Positions 16,721 to 27,300 of a DNA stretch of 64,000 bases are shown here, in pieces. The stretch is taken from NCBI GenBank assembly GCA_021108415.1, contig JAIOQX010000003.1, forward strand, positions 1 to 64,000. Direction: 5' to 3'. A program made the position numbers and the translations under genes. A model generated the notes under the pieces. That model was not told the origin of the DNA and ran no database searches. It saw only the letters and a program-made list of their open reading frames with translations. The stretch comes from Acholeplasmataceae bacterium (GTDB lineage: Bacteria > Bacillota_I > Bacilli_A > Acholeplasmatales > Acholeplasmataceae). Each line of letters starts with the position of its first letter. The first letter of the stretch is position 1.

Positions 16721-19132
16721 ATGATATATTATGATTATAAAGAAATAGAAAAAAAATGGCAGAATTACTGGCATGAACATAAACTTTTTAAAACTCAAGA
16801 AGATCGATTTAAAGAAAAATACTATGTCTTAGATATGTTTCCATATCCAAGTGCTAATGGTCTTCACGTAGGTCATATAGAAGGATACACAGCAACTGAT
16901 ATTATCAGTCGCTTTAAGCGTATGCAAGGCTATAACGTGCTCCATCCAATGGGATGGGATGCTTTTGGTCTTCCTGCTGAACAATATGCACTATCTACAG
17001 GTAAAGATCCAAGAGAATTTACATATCAAAATATAGGTAATTTTAAGCGTCAAATTATTGAAGCTGGCAAAGGCATAGATTGGGATAGAGAATTTGCGAC
17101 TGCAGATCCTAATTACTTTAAATGGACTCAATGGATATTTAAAAAAATGTATGAAAAAGGATTGGCTGTTTTAAAAGATGTTGAAGTGAATTGGTGCGAA
17201 GGATTAGGCACTGTATTAGCAAATGATGAAATTGAGTTAGTAGATGGAAGAATGGTTTCTGAAAGAGGAGGCTATCCAGTAAGTAAAAAAGCCATGAGAC
17301 AATGGGTTTTAAGAATTACTGAGTATGCTGATCGTCTATTAGAAGATCTTGATTTAGTTGATTGGCCAGAGCATTTAAAAGAGATGCAAAGAAATTGGAT
17401 TGGGAAATCTGATGGTGCAATGATGACTTTTAAAGTAGATCAAGCAGATCAATCATTTGAAGTCTTCACCACAAGACCTGATACGATCTATGGTGCAACT
17501 TATTGTGTGTTAGCACCAGAACATCCACTTGTTTTAGAGATTACTACAGAAGATGAACTTAAAGATGTAAAAGCTTATATTAATATAACAAAACAAAAAA
17601 CTGAAATTGATCGATCTATGGATAAAACAAAAACCGGTGTCTTTACTGGTGCTTATGGGATCAATCCACTAAATCAGAAAAAAGTTCCGATTTGGATATC
17701 AGATTACGTATTACCACAATATGGAACAGGAGCTGTGATGGCCGTACCGGCACACGATGAGAGAGATTTTGAGTTCGCACAAAAATTCGGACTTGATATC
17801 ATTGAAGTCGTTAGAGGAGAAGCTGAAGGTGCATTTACTGGAGATGGTATACATTTTAACAGTGGAATCATTGATGGATTATATAATGATGATGCTAAAT
17901 ATAAAATTGTTGAATTCTTAGAAAAAACAAATCAAGGATATCTGCATTCGACATATCGCTTAAGAGATTGGGTATTTTCTAGACAAAGATATTGGGGAGA
18001 ACCATTCCCAGTCATTTTTGATGAGGAAGAAGGTATACATCTATTACATGATGAAGATCTTCCATTAGAATTACCAACATTAAAAAACATTAGACCTAGT
18101 GGAACAGGTGAATCACCACTTGCTAATGCTTATGATTGGCTAAATGTTAAATATGATGGCATTAATGGTAGAAGAGACACCAATACAATGCCACAATTAG
18201 CAGGTAGTTCTTGGTATTTTATGGGCTATATTCTAAAAAATCATTTATCTATAGTCCCACTTGATTCAGATGAAGCAAAAGTCTTATTAGACAAATGGTT
18301 ACCTGTTGATTTATACGTGGGTGGTACAGAACATGCAGTAGGGCATTTACTTTATGCACGTTTTTGGACTAAATTCTTATATGACTTAGGACTAGTTTCA
18401 CACAAAGAACCATTTAAAAAATTATTTAATCAAGGTATGATTTTAGGTGATGATCATTCTAAGATGAGTAAATCAAAAGGAAATGTTGTCAATCCTGATG
18501 TCGTGATAGAATCTCATGGTGCTGATGCACTTCGTCTATATGAAATGTTTATGGGTCCATTAGAATCTGAAAAACCTTGGTCAACTGAAAGTCTAAACGG
18601 CGCTAAGAAATTTTTAGACAGAGTTTGGCGTATGTTTGACTTTGAAATTGTCACTGATGAAGTTAAGGCATTAAGAGTGGTATATCATCAAACGATAAAA
18701 AAAGTAACTGATGATTATGAAAAATTAGCATTTAATACCGCAATTAGTCAAATGATGATCTTTGTAAATGAAGTCTATAAAACACAAAAAATATCAAAAG
18801 ATCAAGCTAGAGGATTTTTAAAACTCTTAAATCCAATCGCACCACATATTACAGAAGAAATTAATAAAAACGTATTGAAACAAAATGAACAATTAATTTA
18901 TTCTGATTGGCCAATATATAATGAATCATATTTATTAGTCGATGAACTAGAATTTGTAGTTCAAATTAATGGAAAATTAAGAGCTAAATTTACAGATAGT
19001 AGAAACATATCACAAGAAGATTTAAAGGCTAGAGCTTTAGCTGAAGAAAATGTGATTAAATATTTAGAAGGACTTACAATTCGAAAAGTAATTGTCATTA
19101 AAGGAAAACTTGTTAATATTGTCGCAAATTAA
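16721..19132 (+). CDS. leuS: Leucyl-tRNA synthetase
   Basis: Charges tRNA-Leu. Class I signatures are present: the HIGH-type motif HVGH (in [10 protein letters not shown]) and KMSKS ([12 protein letters not shown]). The CP1 editing domain includes TTRPDTIYG and the [15 protein letters not shown] segment. The ATG at 16721 ([14 protein letters not shown]) gives 803 residues, has GAAAGAGGT upstream and lies downstream of a clear promoter; an open reading frame extending to 16667 overlaps the -35 and is not used. It is monocistronic with its own terminator. Confidence 0.96.
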   Translation: MIYYDYKEIEKKWQNYWHEHKLFKTQEDRFKEKYYVLDMFPYPSANGLHVGHIEGYTATDIISRFKRMQGYNVLHPMGWDAFGLPAEQYALSTGKDPREFTYQNIGNFKRQIIEAGKGIDWDREFATADPNYFKWTQWIFKKMYEKGLAVLKDVEVNWCEGLGTVLANDEIELVDGRMVSERGGYPVSKKAMRQWVLRITEYADRLLEDLDLVDWPEHLKEMQRNWIGKSDGAMMTFKVDQADQSFEVFTTRPDTIYGATYCVLAPEHPLVLEITTEDELKDVKAYINITKQKTEIDRSMDKTKTGVFTGAYGINPLNQKKVPIWISDYVLPQYGTGAVMAVPAHDERDFEFAQKFGLDIIEVVRGEAEGAFTGDGIHFNSGIIDGLYNDDAKYKIVEFLEKTNQGYLHSTYRLRDWVFSRQRYWGEPFPVIFDEEEGIHLLHDEDLPLELPTLKNIRPSGTGESPLANAYDWLNVKYDGINGRRDTNTMPQLAGSSWYFMGYILKNHLSIVPLDSDEAKVLLDKWLPVDLYVGGTEHAVGHLLYARFWTKFLYDLGLVSHKEPFKKLFNQGMILGDDHSKMSKSKGNVVNPDVVIESHGADALRLYEMFMGPLESEKPWSTESLNGAKKFLDRVWRMFDFEIVTDEVKALRVVYHQTIKKVTDDYEKLAFNTAISQMMIFVNEVYKTQKISKDQARGFLKLLNPIAPHITEEINKNVLKQNEQLIYSDWPIYNESYLLVDELEFVVQINGKLRAKFTDSRNISQEDLKARALAEENVIKYLEGLTIRKVIVIKGKLVNIVAN

Positions 19133-19135
19133 GAT

Positions 19136-19162
19136 AAGATGCTCATTTGAGCATCTTTTTTT
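19136..19162 (+). terminator. Terminator of leuS
   Basis: Perfect AAGATGCTC/GAGCATCTT stem with a 4-nt loop and a T run. Confidence 0.9.
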
Positions 19163-19273
19163 AATTTTTTGGTGTTTATATAACGATAAGTCAAAAGTAA
19201 TGATAAAATGAAATTAACAAAAACACCAATAATTTATAGATGTTATTTGTATAGATAGTGTAAGGGGACAATT

Positions 19274-19798
19274 ATGGAACAAAATATGGATACTTTTATT
19301 CAAGAATTTAGAGAAAAAAATTATCAAAACTTTGATGATTTTTACATGCTTACAAATCGAAAAGTATATTATGCAATTATATCTATCGTCAAAGATGATC
19401 AAATTGCAGCTGACCTGTTACAAGATACTTTTATGAATTTTTTAAATAAGATTGATCAATATAAGCCTGGATCAAACATCTATGCATATCTTTCTAGAAT
19501 AGGAAGAAACTTAAGTATCAATTATTACAATAAATACAAAAAAGAAATTCATTCAGATCTCATCTTAGATTCAATCCAATCTGATGAAATCATAGACCAA
19601 AAAGATAAATTAGATATTTTAAAAATACTAAATTATCTTAATAAAGATCAAAGAGAAGTTATTGTGCTTCATGTTATTAATGAGTTCAAATTCAGAGAAA
19701 TTGCAGATATTATGGATAAACCCATTGGAACTATATTATGGATTTATAGTAAGGCAATAAAAATATTAAAAGAAAAGGTAGGTGTTTCATATGAATAA
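19274..19798 (+). CDS. ECF-type RNA polymerase sigma factor
   Basis: Alternative sigma factor of 174 residues with region 2 (about 20-90, including ADLLQDTFMNFLNKIDQYKP and SRIGRNLSINYYNK) and region 4 (about 115-165, LNKDQREVIVLHVINEFKFREIAD). It directs polymerase to a stress- or envelope-type regulon not visible here. AAGGGGAC precedes the ATG. It overlaps the following membrane-protein gene by 8 bp, the usual arrangement for a sigma factor with its anti-sigma factor. The third gene carries an RsgI-type domain, so the signalling logic resembles SigI/RsgI, although the sigma factor itself looks ECF-like. Confidence 0.82.
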   Translation: MEQNMDTFIQEFREKNYQNFDDFYMLTNRKVYYAIISIVKDDQIAADLLQDTFMNFLNKIDQYKPGSNIYAYLSRIGRNLSINYYNKYKKEIHSDLILDSIQSDEIIDQKDKLDILKILNYLNKDQREVIVLHVINEFKFREIADIMDKPIGTILWIYSKAIKILKEKVGVSYE

Positions 19799-20864
19799 AA
19801 AAGAAGTTATCAATATCATAAAAACTAAAGCAGATGAAAAACAAATACCTAATCTTTCTATGCAAATACTAGAAAAAATGGAAAATCAGAGCGAATATGT
19901 ACAACAAGAAACAGTAATAACTCCTATACCTAGTAAGACTCGCAGACCAGTATTTGCAGCATTAACAACTGTTTTTGCATTACTTATATTGTTTCTTGCA
20001 TTTTCAGTTGCAAGATCAAATAGTGTAGATTTATTTTCAGATTCTAATTTTAGTGATTCAGTTGCACTATCTGCAGTCACTACGCTAAACTATATTTCAC
20101 AAGATAATCTTTTAGATGCAAGTGATAGCTATACAATGTTATTAGCTAATGAAGAAACTGAAGATCTTGTTGAAGATCAAATAGATGATGTTATGACATA
20201 TGCTCATTTGATGGAAGTACTATTAAGCAATGGTGATGATTATGATAAAGAGATAACCCAATCAAATTTAGATGGGTACGAAAAATGTATTACATTCACA
20301 CTTAATACACTTTTAGACGAACAAATGATTTATCAACTACATTACAATGAAGACATTAATTTGAATAAAGAGACTTATCAAGTAGAAGGATTATTAGTTG
20401 ATGGACTCGAATCTTATGAAATAAATATTGAAGGATCATTTAATGAAAAACAGTACACGCTGACATATCAACAAAATGCACAAAATTATATTCAAGTTAA
20501 ATATCAAGTTGAAAACTTAGATCAAGAACTATCCATAAATATTTATCGAAACAGTATATTAAATCAAGAAATAGCAATTACCTATAATAATTATCAAAAA
20601 GCAACCTTATCATTTATCTCAGGTCAAACTAAAGGGCAATATCAATTTGAAATCGAAACAATGCAGAATATGAAAATGATGAAAGTTAATTACATGATAG
20701 GTCAATCTGATCAAGGTTCTATAGATTTTAATTTTTCAGATGATGATGAAAGAAATTTTATTCTTACGATTAGACCAGCCAATAGAGCAGCATTTATCAT
20801 AGAAAAAATTAGAGAAAAACGAGAAAACCAAAGTCCCGGACAACAACAAAATGGAAAAAATTAA
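19791..20864 (+). CDS. Single-pass membrane protein, putative anti-sigma factor
   Basis: From the ATG at 19791 the protein has a cytoplasmic N-terminus of about 50 residues, one membrane helix (VFAALTTVFALLILFLAFSV) and a roughly 285-residue external domain rich in Gln, Asn and acidic residues, with repeated beta-like segments. Topology, and the overlap with the sigma gene, suggest an anti-sigma factor; no zinc-binding HxxxCxxC motif is seen. AGGTAGGTG precedes the ATG. I do not recognise the external domain. The call rests on context and topology. Confidence 0.55.
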   Translation: MNKKEVINIIKTKADEKQIPNLSMQILEKMENQSEYVQQETVITPIPSKTRRPVFAALTTVFALLILFLAFSVARSNSVDLFSDSNFSDSVALSAVTTLNYISQDNLLDASDSYTMLLANEETEDLVEDQIDDVMTYAHLMEVLLSNGDDYDKEITQSNLDGYEKCITFTLNTLLDEQMIYQLHYNEDINLNKETYQVEGLLVDGLESYEINIEGSFNEKQYTLTYQQNAQNYIQVKYQVENLDQELSINIYRNSILNQEIAITYNNYQKATLSFISGQTKGQYQFEIETMQNMKMMKVNYMIGQSDQGSIDFNFSDDDERNFILTIRPANRAAFIIEKIREKRENQSPGQQQNGKN

Positions 20865-20925
20865 AAAATAACCAATAAAAATGTATTCTAAATTGTATAT
20901 AGAGTGAACAAGGAGGAATTAAAAA

Positions 20926-21957
20926 ATGAAAAATTTAAAATTTGTATTAAGCTTTGTAGTATTATTTGCGGTTGTAGCAACCATGATCGGGTGTGAGACA
21001 GCTCTTCAGGCTGAAGAGTTAAGTTATGTAACAATAGATATCAACCCAAGTGTTGAACTCATTGTTTCACCTAATGATAAAGTCATTGAAGCGAATGCTT
21101 TAAATGAAGATGCGGAAGTTCTACTTTCAGAACTTGACTTAATCGGTATGGATTTAGAAGTTGCAATTGATTTAATTATCCAAACATCAATAGAATTAGG
21201 ATATATTTCAGTTGATGAAGATGTAGAAACATTTGTTGAAGTTTCAACAATCTCATGTGATGAAGCAATTAGAAATCAAATTCATGAAAAAGTTAAAGAA
21301 CAAATCAATCTAGCATTTCAAAAAAGAGGAATGTTAGGCAGATCACAAGAAAAGACTTTTGATCAAGCATTTATTGATGAAGCAGCTAGTTATGGTGTAA
21401 CACCAGAATTTCTATTTCTTGCATATAAAGTTGTAGAACTTGATGACACATATACTATAGAACAAGCAGTAGCTTTAACTGATGAAGAAGTTTTTGAAAT
21501 TGTAAAATATGCAAGAGAACAAAAACAAGGATTAGTAGTAGAAGTTAGAAATCAATTTTTCGAAGACAGACAAGAACTATTTGATACATATCTTCCACAA
21601 ATTCAAAGTATTGAAGCACAAATCATTGATATTCAAGCACAAATTGATGCTTTAGAAGAAGGTGCAGATGCATCTACACTTCAAGCAACACTTGATGATT
21701 TAAATGTTCAATTATTAGCATTAAAAGATACTTTCCATGGTGAAGTTGCGTTGTTAAGAGAATCTTTTCAAGCTCAAAGAAGCGCTTATCAAGAACAATT
21801 TAAACAAGAAAAACAACAAAGAAAAGAACAACACCAAGAACTAGTGAATCAATTTAATGAAGAAAAAGCAGAACGCATCAATCGTATGCAAGATAGAATT
21901 GATCAATTCCAAGGTAAATCAGATAATAATAACGGATCATCTAATGGTAAATCATAA
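20926..21957 (+). CDS. Lipoprotein with RsgI-like DINPS domain and coiled-coil tail
   Basis: A 343-residue lipoprotein (signal MKNLKF to ATMIGC, lipid Cys23). Residues 33-90 (SYVTIDINPSVELIVSP, then NALNEDAEVLL) closely resemble the conserved extracellular domain of RsgI anti-sigma factors, which in clostridia is cut autoproteolytically at Asn-Pro (here Asn40-Pro41). The C-terminal part from about residue 200 is a charged Gln/Glu/Lys-rich coiled coil. A strong AAGGAGG precedes the ATG. In known RsgI proteins this domain sits on the anti-sigma itself; here it is a separate secreted protein, 61 bp after the putative anti-sigma gene. Confidence 0.7.
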   Translation: MKNLKFVLSFVVLFAVVATMIGCETALQAEELSYVTIDINPSVELIVSPNDKVIEANALNEDAEVLLSELDLIGMDLEVAIDLIIQTSIELGYISVDEDVETFVEVSTISCDEAIRNQIHEKVKEQINLAFQKRGMLGRSQEKTFDQAFIDEAASYGVTPEFLFLAYKVVELDDTYTIEQAVALTDEEVFEIVKYAREQKQGLVVEVRNQFFEDRQELFDTYLPQIQSIEAQIIDIQAQIDALEEGADASTLQATLDDLNVQLLALKDTFHGEVALLRESFQAQRSAYQEQFKQEKQQRKEQHQELVNQFNEEKAERINRMQDRIDQFQGKSDNNNGSSNGKS

Positions 21958-21978
21958 TACCCCTTATGATAGATAAAG

Positions 21979-22017
21979 AAAAGGAACTTGACGCTTTATG
22001 CGTTAAGCTCCTTTTTT
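21979..22017. terminator. Bidirectional terminator
   Basis: AAGGAACTTGACGC pairs with GCGTTAAGCTCCTT across a 4-nt loop (two mismatches), flanked by A and T runs, between convergent genes. Confidence 0.8.
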
Positions 22018-22554
22018 GTATATGGTTATTAAATAAGGTGGCATGTGTTCTTGGAAAGGTAGGTAAGTCTTAATAACTTTAAACTGTTCATGATCTATGC
22101 TTTCTAGATACTGTTCAATAGAGAGACTTTCTATTTTCCCTGCTTCATGTGCTGGATATATCATCATAAAGACCATGCCTTTTTCATCTACATGAGTTAA
22201 AACAGTCTTTAAAGATGATAACGTCGACTCTTTTTTAGTAGTTATATGTTTATCACCGTTAGGTAGATATCCAAGATTATAGACCACATATTTAAATTTT
22301 TTAACATACGATAATATGTTTTCATGAGAGTCAAGAATGAGTTTATAATTTGATAATTGATTATCAAATAATTTTTTATGAGTATGTTCTAAAGCAGTTT
22401 CTTGAATATCAAATGCATAGACAAATTTGGAAAGACCAGCTAAATAAAGAGTGTCAAATCCGTTTCCCATGGTCATATCGATAACAACATCATCTTTAGT
22501 GATGTAATTCTTCATTTGCAAGTGAGCTATGTCTAGTATTTGATGATCACTCAT
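22003..22554 (-). CDS. mnmM: MnmM-like tRNA U34 methyltransferase (YtqB family)
   Basis: Class I SAM-dependent methyltransferase of 183 residues. The SAM-binding loop DMTMGNGFDT and the family motif NLGYLPNGDKHITT are diagnostic for YtqB/MnmM, which methylates nm5s2U34 to mnm5s2U34 in tRNA. It overlaps by 8 bp the gene for a YtqA-type radical SAM protein, the same pairing as ytqA-ytqB in Bacillus. AAGGAG precedes the ATG. Function is assigned by family knowledge. Confidence 0.85.
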   Translation of the reverse strand: MSDHQILDIAHLQMKNYITKDDVVIDMTMGNGFDTLYLAGLSKFVYAFDIQETALEHTHKKLFDNQLSNYKLILDSHENILSYVKKFKYVVYNLGYLPNGDKHITTKKESTLSSLKTVLTHVDEKGMVFMMIYPAHEAGKIESLSIEQYLESIDHEQFKVIKTYLPFQEHMPPYLITIYKKGA

Positions 22555-23476
22555 TATAATCTCCTTGATATAAATTAAGACGTCTTAATTTCTTATCGAT
22601 TTCATTGGTTACAATAAACTTTTTTTTAGTCCATAAAGGTGCAATCAACATAGATGTAGGAGCATCTCCTGTTAATCTGTGAATGATGATATCTTTTCTT
22701 AACCATAAAATCTGATCTACCGTAATATCTACATATGAAGCCTGAGATAGGATATCCCAAGGATTTTTTTTATAATCATAGCCCATTTTTGTTTTTTCCA
22801 TAATATGCAACATATGGATTTTGATACCTTGGATGTCTAATGTATTGACGTGTTTAACTGTTTCAATCATCATTTCTTTAGTTTCAAAAGGTAGGCCATT
22901 AATGATATGAACAACGACTTCAATGCCTCTTTTTCTAAGATTTAAAACAGCCTGATCAAAACAATTTAAATCATGTGCTCTATTGATTAAAATAGAAGTT
23001 TTTTCATGAATCGTTTGCAAGCCTAACTCAACTTGAACAGGCATCCTTTTATTCAAGTCTTCTAAATAGTCTAAAACGTCAGAAGGCAAGCTGTCTGGGC
23101 GTGTACCAATAGATAACATCACAATGTTAGGATCAAGTGTTATAGCTTCTTCAAAGAGCTCCTTTAGTCTTTTTAAAGGTGCATGTGTGTTTGTGTTAGC
23201 TTGGAAATAAGCGATAAAGTATCCATCACTCCATTTTAATTGCATCATATCTTTGATATGATCAAATTGTGATTTTAAACTTTCTTTTTTATCACCAGCA
23301 AAATCGCCACTTCCCATGAAAGAGCAAAAAGTACAACCACCGGTTGCAACCGTACCATCTATGTTTGGACATGTAAATCCACCGTTAAGAGCTATTTTAT
23401 AGACTTTTTTATGATATTTGTTTTTATAATAATTATTAAGGGTATTATAATGCTTTTCATGATTCATTAAATTCAT
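22547..23476 (-). CDS. Radical SAM protein, YtqA/MnmL family
   Basis: Radical SAM enzyme with a Cys-rich N-terminus: CPNIDGTVATGGCTFC contains the cluster cysteines in the CxxxxxxxxxxxCxxC spacing typical of the YtqA/YhcC (TIGR01212) family. YtqA has been linked to an alternative route to the mnm5U34 tRNA modification, which fits the adjacent MnmM gene. The ATG at 23476 (MNLMNHEKHYNTLNNYYKNK) is chosen: GGTG lies upstream and the family starts here. A longer frame up to 23626 would run across the divergent promoter and the next gene's start. Confidence 0.83.
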   Translation of the reverse strand: MNLMNHEKHYNTLNNYYKNKYHKKVYKIALNGGFTCPNIDGTVATGGCTFCSFMGSGDFAGDKKESLKSQFDHIKDMMQLKWSDGYFIAYFQANTNTHAPLKRLKELFEEAITLDPNIVMLSIGTRPDSLPSDVLDYLEDLNKRMPVQVELGLQTIHEKTSILINRAHDLNCFDQAVLNLRKRGIEVVVHIINGLPFETKEMMIETVKHVNTLDIQGIKIHMLHIMEKTKMGYDYKKNPWDILSQASYVDITVDQILWLRKDIIIHRLTGDAPTSMLIAPLWTKKKFIVTNEIDKKLRRLNLYQGDYNE

Positions 23477-23515
23477 ATATTTCACCAAATTCATTTTATC
23501 ATAAAAGCTTAAATA

Positions 23516-23524
23516 TGATATAAT
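23516..23524 (+). promoter_or_regulatory. Extended -10 promoter of the DUF1189-polC operon
   Basis: TGATATAAT, 22 nt before the start codon. The same TGATATAAT element recurs before the genes at 56855, 60283 and 61389. Confidence 0.65.
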
Positions 23525-23546
23525 AATATGAAAAGGAGTTAGAGAT

Positions 23547-24323
23547 ATGTTTAAGAAATTCACGACAAGTTTATCCAAGCCACCTTTAACGATTTTTTTT
23601 ATGCGAGATTCGTGGTTTAAGATCATTTTATACGTTATTTTTGTAACGTTTTTAATGACGACACCTACCTTGATAAAAACAATTATTAATCCAACAATGG
23701 ATTTGAATAGATATCAAGAGATGCAATCTACAATCAAAACAGATTTCATCGTGCAAAATGCACAGATTACTGATGGCACATTAACTTTTGAAGCATTTGA
23801 CTCATTTACATTCGATTATTTTAATGTTTATTTAGGCAATCATGATTTAGATAGTAATTCGATTAATTTTGTTTTTGAAGAAAGTGATTTAGCGATTTAT
23901 GTTGTAGATATAGAAATTGATCGACAAAGTTATGCATCATTAAATTTAGAAAACTATGATTTTAGTTCGACTGATGATAATGACATCGTTAAACTAAGTG
24001 TTGCGATTAAAAAAATGTATGAAGCACAATCATTTATTTGGTCGACAGAAGTACTAGCAACTTACTTTTTATCACTTTTTGATTATATTTTAATATCATT
24101 ACTGATGGCAACACTGATGTTCTTTTTCGTAAATAGAATACCTGTTCCATTTGGATTGAGATTAAAATTATCATTTTATTTAACTACTGTTTATGGGGTT
24201 ATACAACTTATCTTAGTTTTATTTAATGCGACATATTTAAGTTTTCTTGCATTATTTGTCGTATATATATACAATATTTGGACGTATAAGAGTATTAAAA
24301 TCATGCCGAAGGGAGTTATTTGA
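23547..24323 (+). CDS. DUF1189-family membrane protein
   Basis: A 258-residue membrane protein with one N-terminal helix (about 25-45), an extracytoplasmic segment of roughly 120 residues, then three to four helices (about 165-250). The N-terminal SLSKPPLTIFFM and the overall plan match DUF1189 proteins of Firmicutes, whose function is not established. AAAGGAG precedes the ATG. It lies directly upstream of polC, with adjoining stop and start codons, so the two are co-transcribed. Confidence 0.7.
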   Translation: MFKKFTTSLSKPPLTIFFMRDSWFKIILYVIFVTFLMTTPTLIKTIINPTMDLNRYQEMQSTIKTDFIVQNAQITDGTLTFEAFDSFTFDYFNVYLGNHDLDSNSINFVFEESDLAIYVVDIEIDRQSYASLNLENYDFSSTDDNDIVKLSVAIKKMYEAQSFIWSTEVLATYFLSLFDYILISLLMATLMFFFVNRIPVPFGLRLKLSFYLTTVYGVIQLILVLFNATYLSFLALFVVYIYNIWTYKSIKIMPKGVI

Positions 24324-27300
24324 GTGAAAAAAGATAAATTTCAATTATTTCTAGAACAGTCAAAATTTTCATCTCCAATCCTCAATAATGCTAACCTCGA
24401 GCATGTTTTAGTCGATGATAAATCCAAAAAATGGACATTTTCTTTAATCTTGAGTGAAATGATAGAACCTGAAGTTTTAATTCCATTTGTTGAGCAATTA
24501 AAAAGTTATTTTAGGATACCAAAAATAGTTTCTAAAATTGATATAGACTTATCATATAAAGACCACCAAAAATTAAACGAGCTTGCTTGTAAATACTATG
24601 ACTATGCAGTCATAGAATTATCTAAAGAAAAAGCAAGTTTTTTAGTGTTAAAAAACTTCAAGACTATATTTGAAGAAGGTGAAGTTGTTGTTTTAATTGA
24701 TAAAGATAGCACGTATGTGAAATCATATTTTAGAGAAATCATTAAACATTTAAAACCCTTAGGTATAAATTTAAAGATTAACTATAAAATATCAGATGCA
24801 TTAGAACCAACTAAAGACATGATATCAAAATCTATTAAAGCTCAAGAAAAGGTTATTAAGCAAAGAGAACAATACGTTCAAAAAGCAAGTGAACCTGTTA
24901 AAAAGACTTTTACGAGAAAAAGCAGTCCTAAAGCCATTGCGATTAAAGAAATACCAATGGATTTATATCGACTCGATCAATACAAAAATCAAAAAGGAGA
25001 TACTAACTTTTTGATTGAAGGCAAAATCTCTAAACTTGAAATCAGACAACTAACAACCACAAAACTACTTAGTTTTGTACTTTATGATGACGATGATGCA
25101 ATTCATGTCAAGAATTTCTTAAGTCGTAAAAAAGATATAAGTGTTGCAGAATCCCTTCATGATGGTGATGTGGTTCAAGTTGAAGGTAGAGCACAATTTG
25201 ATACCTATCAAAAAGATGTTGTAGTTTTTGCCAATGCAATTAATTTCTTAGAGAAAACTAAAAAACTAGAACGCTTAGATAAAGCAAAAGAAAAAAGAAT
25301 TGAATTTCATACACACACTAAGATGAGTAACATGGATGGCATAGGTGATGTAGATCAATACATCGATCAAGCAATCAAATGGGGTCATGAAGCGATAGCT
25401 TTTACAGATCATAATGCACTTTATGCTTATCCAGAAATATATAAACAAACTAAAAATAAAAACATAAAACCTATATATGGTGTTGAACTAGATTTTGTTG
25501 ATGAAAAAGCTTTTAAAATTACATCTGATTCAGACCTAGATCTACCATTAAAAGATCAAAGTTACGTCGTTTTTGATATTGAAACGACAGGTCTTTCTGC
25601 GACTAGAGATAAAATTATTGAAATTGGTGCAGTTAAAGTGACTGCAACTTCAGTTGTTGAAAAGTTCCAAAGATTTGTGAATCCAAATGAATTTTTATCT
25701 GAGTTTACAACCAAATTAACGAGCATCACAGATGAAATGATTGCTAATGCACCATCAATAGACGATGTATTGCCAGAATTCTTAGATTTTTGTAATGGCT
25801 CTATCTTGGTTGCCCATAATGCAATTTTTGATGTGGGACATATAAGAGAAAATGCTAAAAAATTAAATCTTGAATTTGATGAATCACTTTATATAGACAC
25901 ATTGAATTTAGCTCGATATTTTTATTCTGATAAATTAAAGCGATTTAATTTAAAAGCAGTTGCAAAATATTTCAAAGTTAAACAAGAAAATCACCATAGA
26001 GCAGATGATGATGCATATGTAACAGCGCAAATTTGGCAATCTATGCTTCAAGATTTAAGTGGTAAAGATATTAAGTCATTTAAAGAGATTAACGAAGCGA
26101 TAGATTTAAAAGAATCATGGAAACATGTGATGCCTTATCATTTAAATGTACTGACGCAAACCCAAGAAGGATATAAGAACTTATTTAAAATTATTAGTGA
26201 TGCACTAACAGATCATTTTTATGGCGGACCAAGAACTCTAAAATCAGTTTTAGAAAAATATAGAACTGGATTACTAGTAGGTAGCGGTTGTGCCAACGGG
26301 GATGTGTTTGAGATTGCACTAAATAGAGGAGACGAAGCTTTAAAAGAAGCGATAGAGTTCTATGATTATATAGAAGTTCAGCCGCCTCAAGCATATAATC
26401 ATTTAAAAGAAGGTCTTGGCCAATATGCAGATGAGATTATTGAAGCAGTCATCACAAAGATTATTAAATACGCAAAAGAAAAAAATAAAATAGTAATCGC
26501 AACTGGTGATGTGCATTATTTAGAGAAAAAAGATGTTTTATATCGAGAAATGTATATTAGAACACCATTAGTAGGTGGAGGTATTCATCAATTAAACAAA
26601 TACAATGAAATGCCTGAGCAGTTCTTTTTAACTACAGATGAAATGTTAAAATCATTTAAGTTTTTAGATAAGGATTTGGCACAAGAAATAGTTGTCAAAA
26701 ACACACATTTATTAAATGATAAAATTGAACATATCACAGCATTTACAAATAAACTATACGCCCTACCAGATGATGCATTTGTTGAACAATTAGGGATTAG
26801 TTCAATTGCAGAAGAAGTGAAGCGATTGGTTTATGATAAAATGGCACAATCATATGGGCATAACCCACATCCGATTGTCACAAAAAGAGTAACAAAAGAA
26901 TTAACAAGTATCATTGGCAACGAGTTTGCAGCCAATTATTATATTTCACATTTACTGGTAAAAAAATCATTAGAAGATGGATATTTAGTTGGCTCACGTG
27001 GATCTGTCGGATCATCTCTTGTCGCAACGCTTTTAGAGGTTACAGAAGTTAACCCCTTAAAACCTCATTATCGTTGTCCAAATGGAGATTTTACTGTATT
27101 TCATTTAACAGATGAAGAAAAATTAGAGTATGGGTTAACCCCAGAAGAAAAAGAATTTCAACCATATTTTCATAAGATTCAATGCGGATATGATTTACCA
27201 ACACATGTATGTCCTGTCTGTGGAGCTAAACTGATTAAAGATGGACATGATATTCCATTTGAAACTTTCTTAGGTTTTGAAGGGGAGAAAGTTCCAGATA

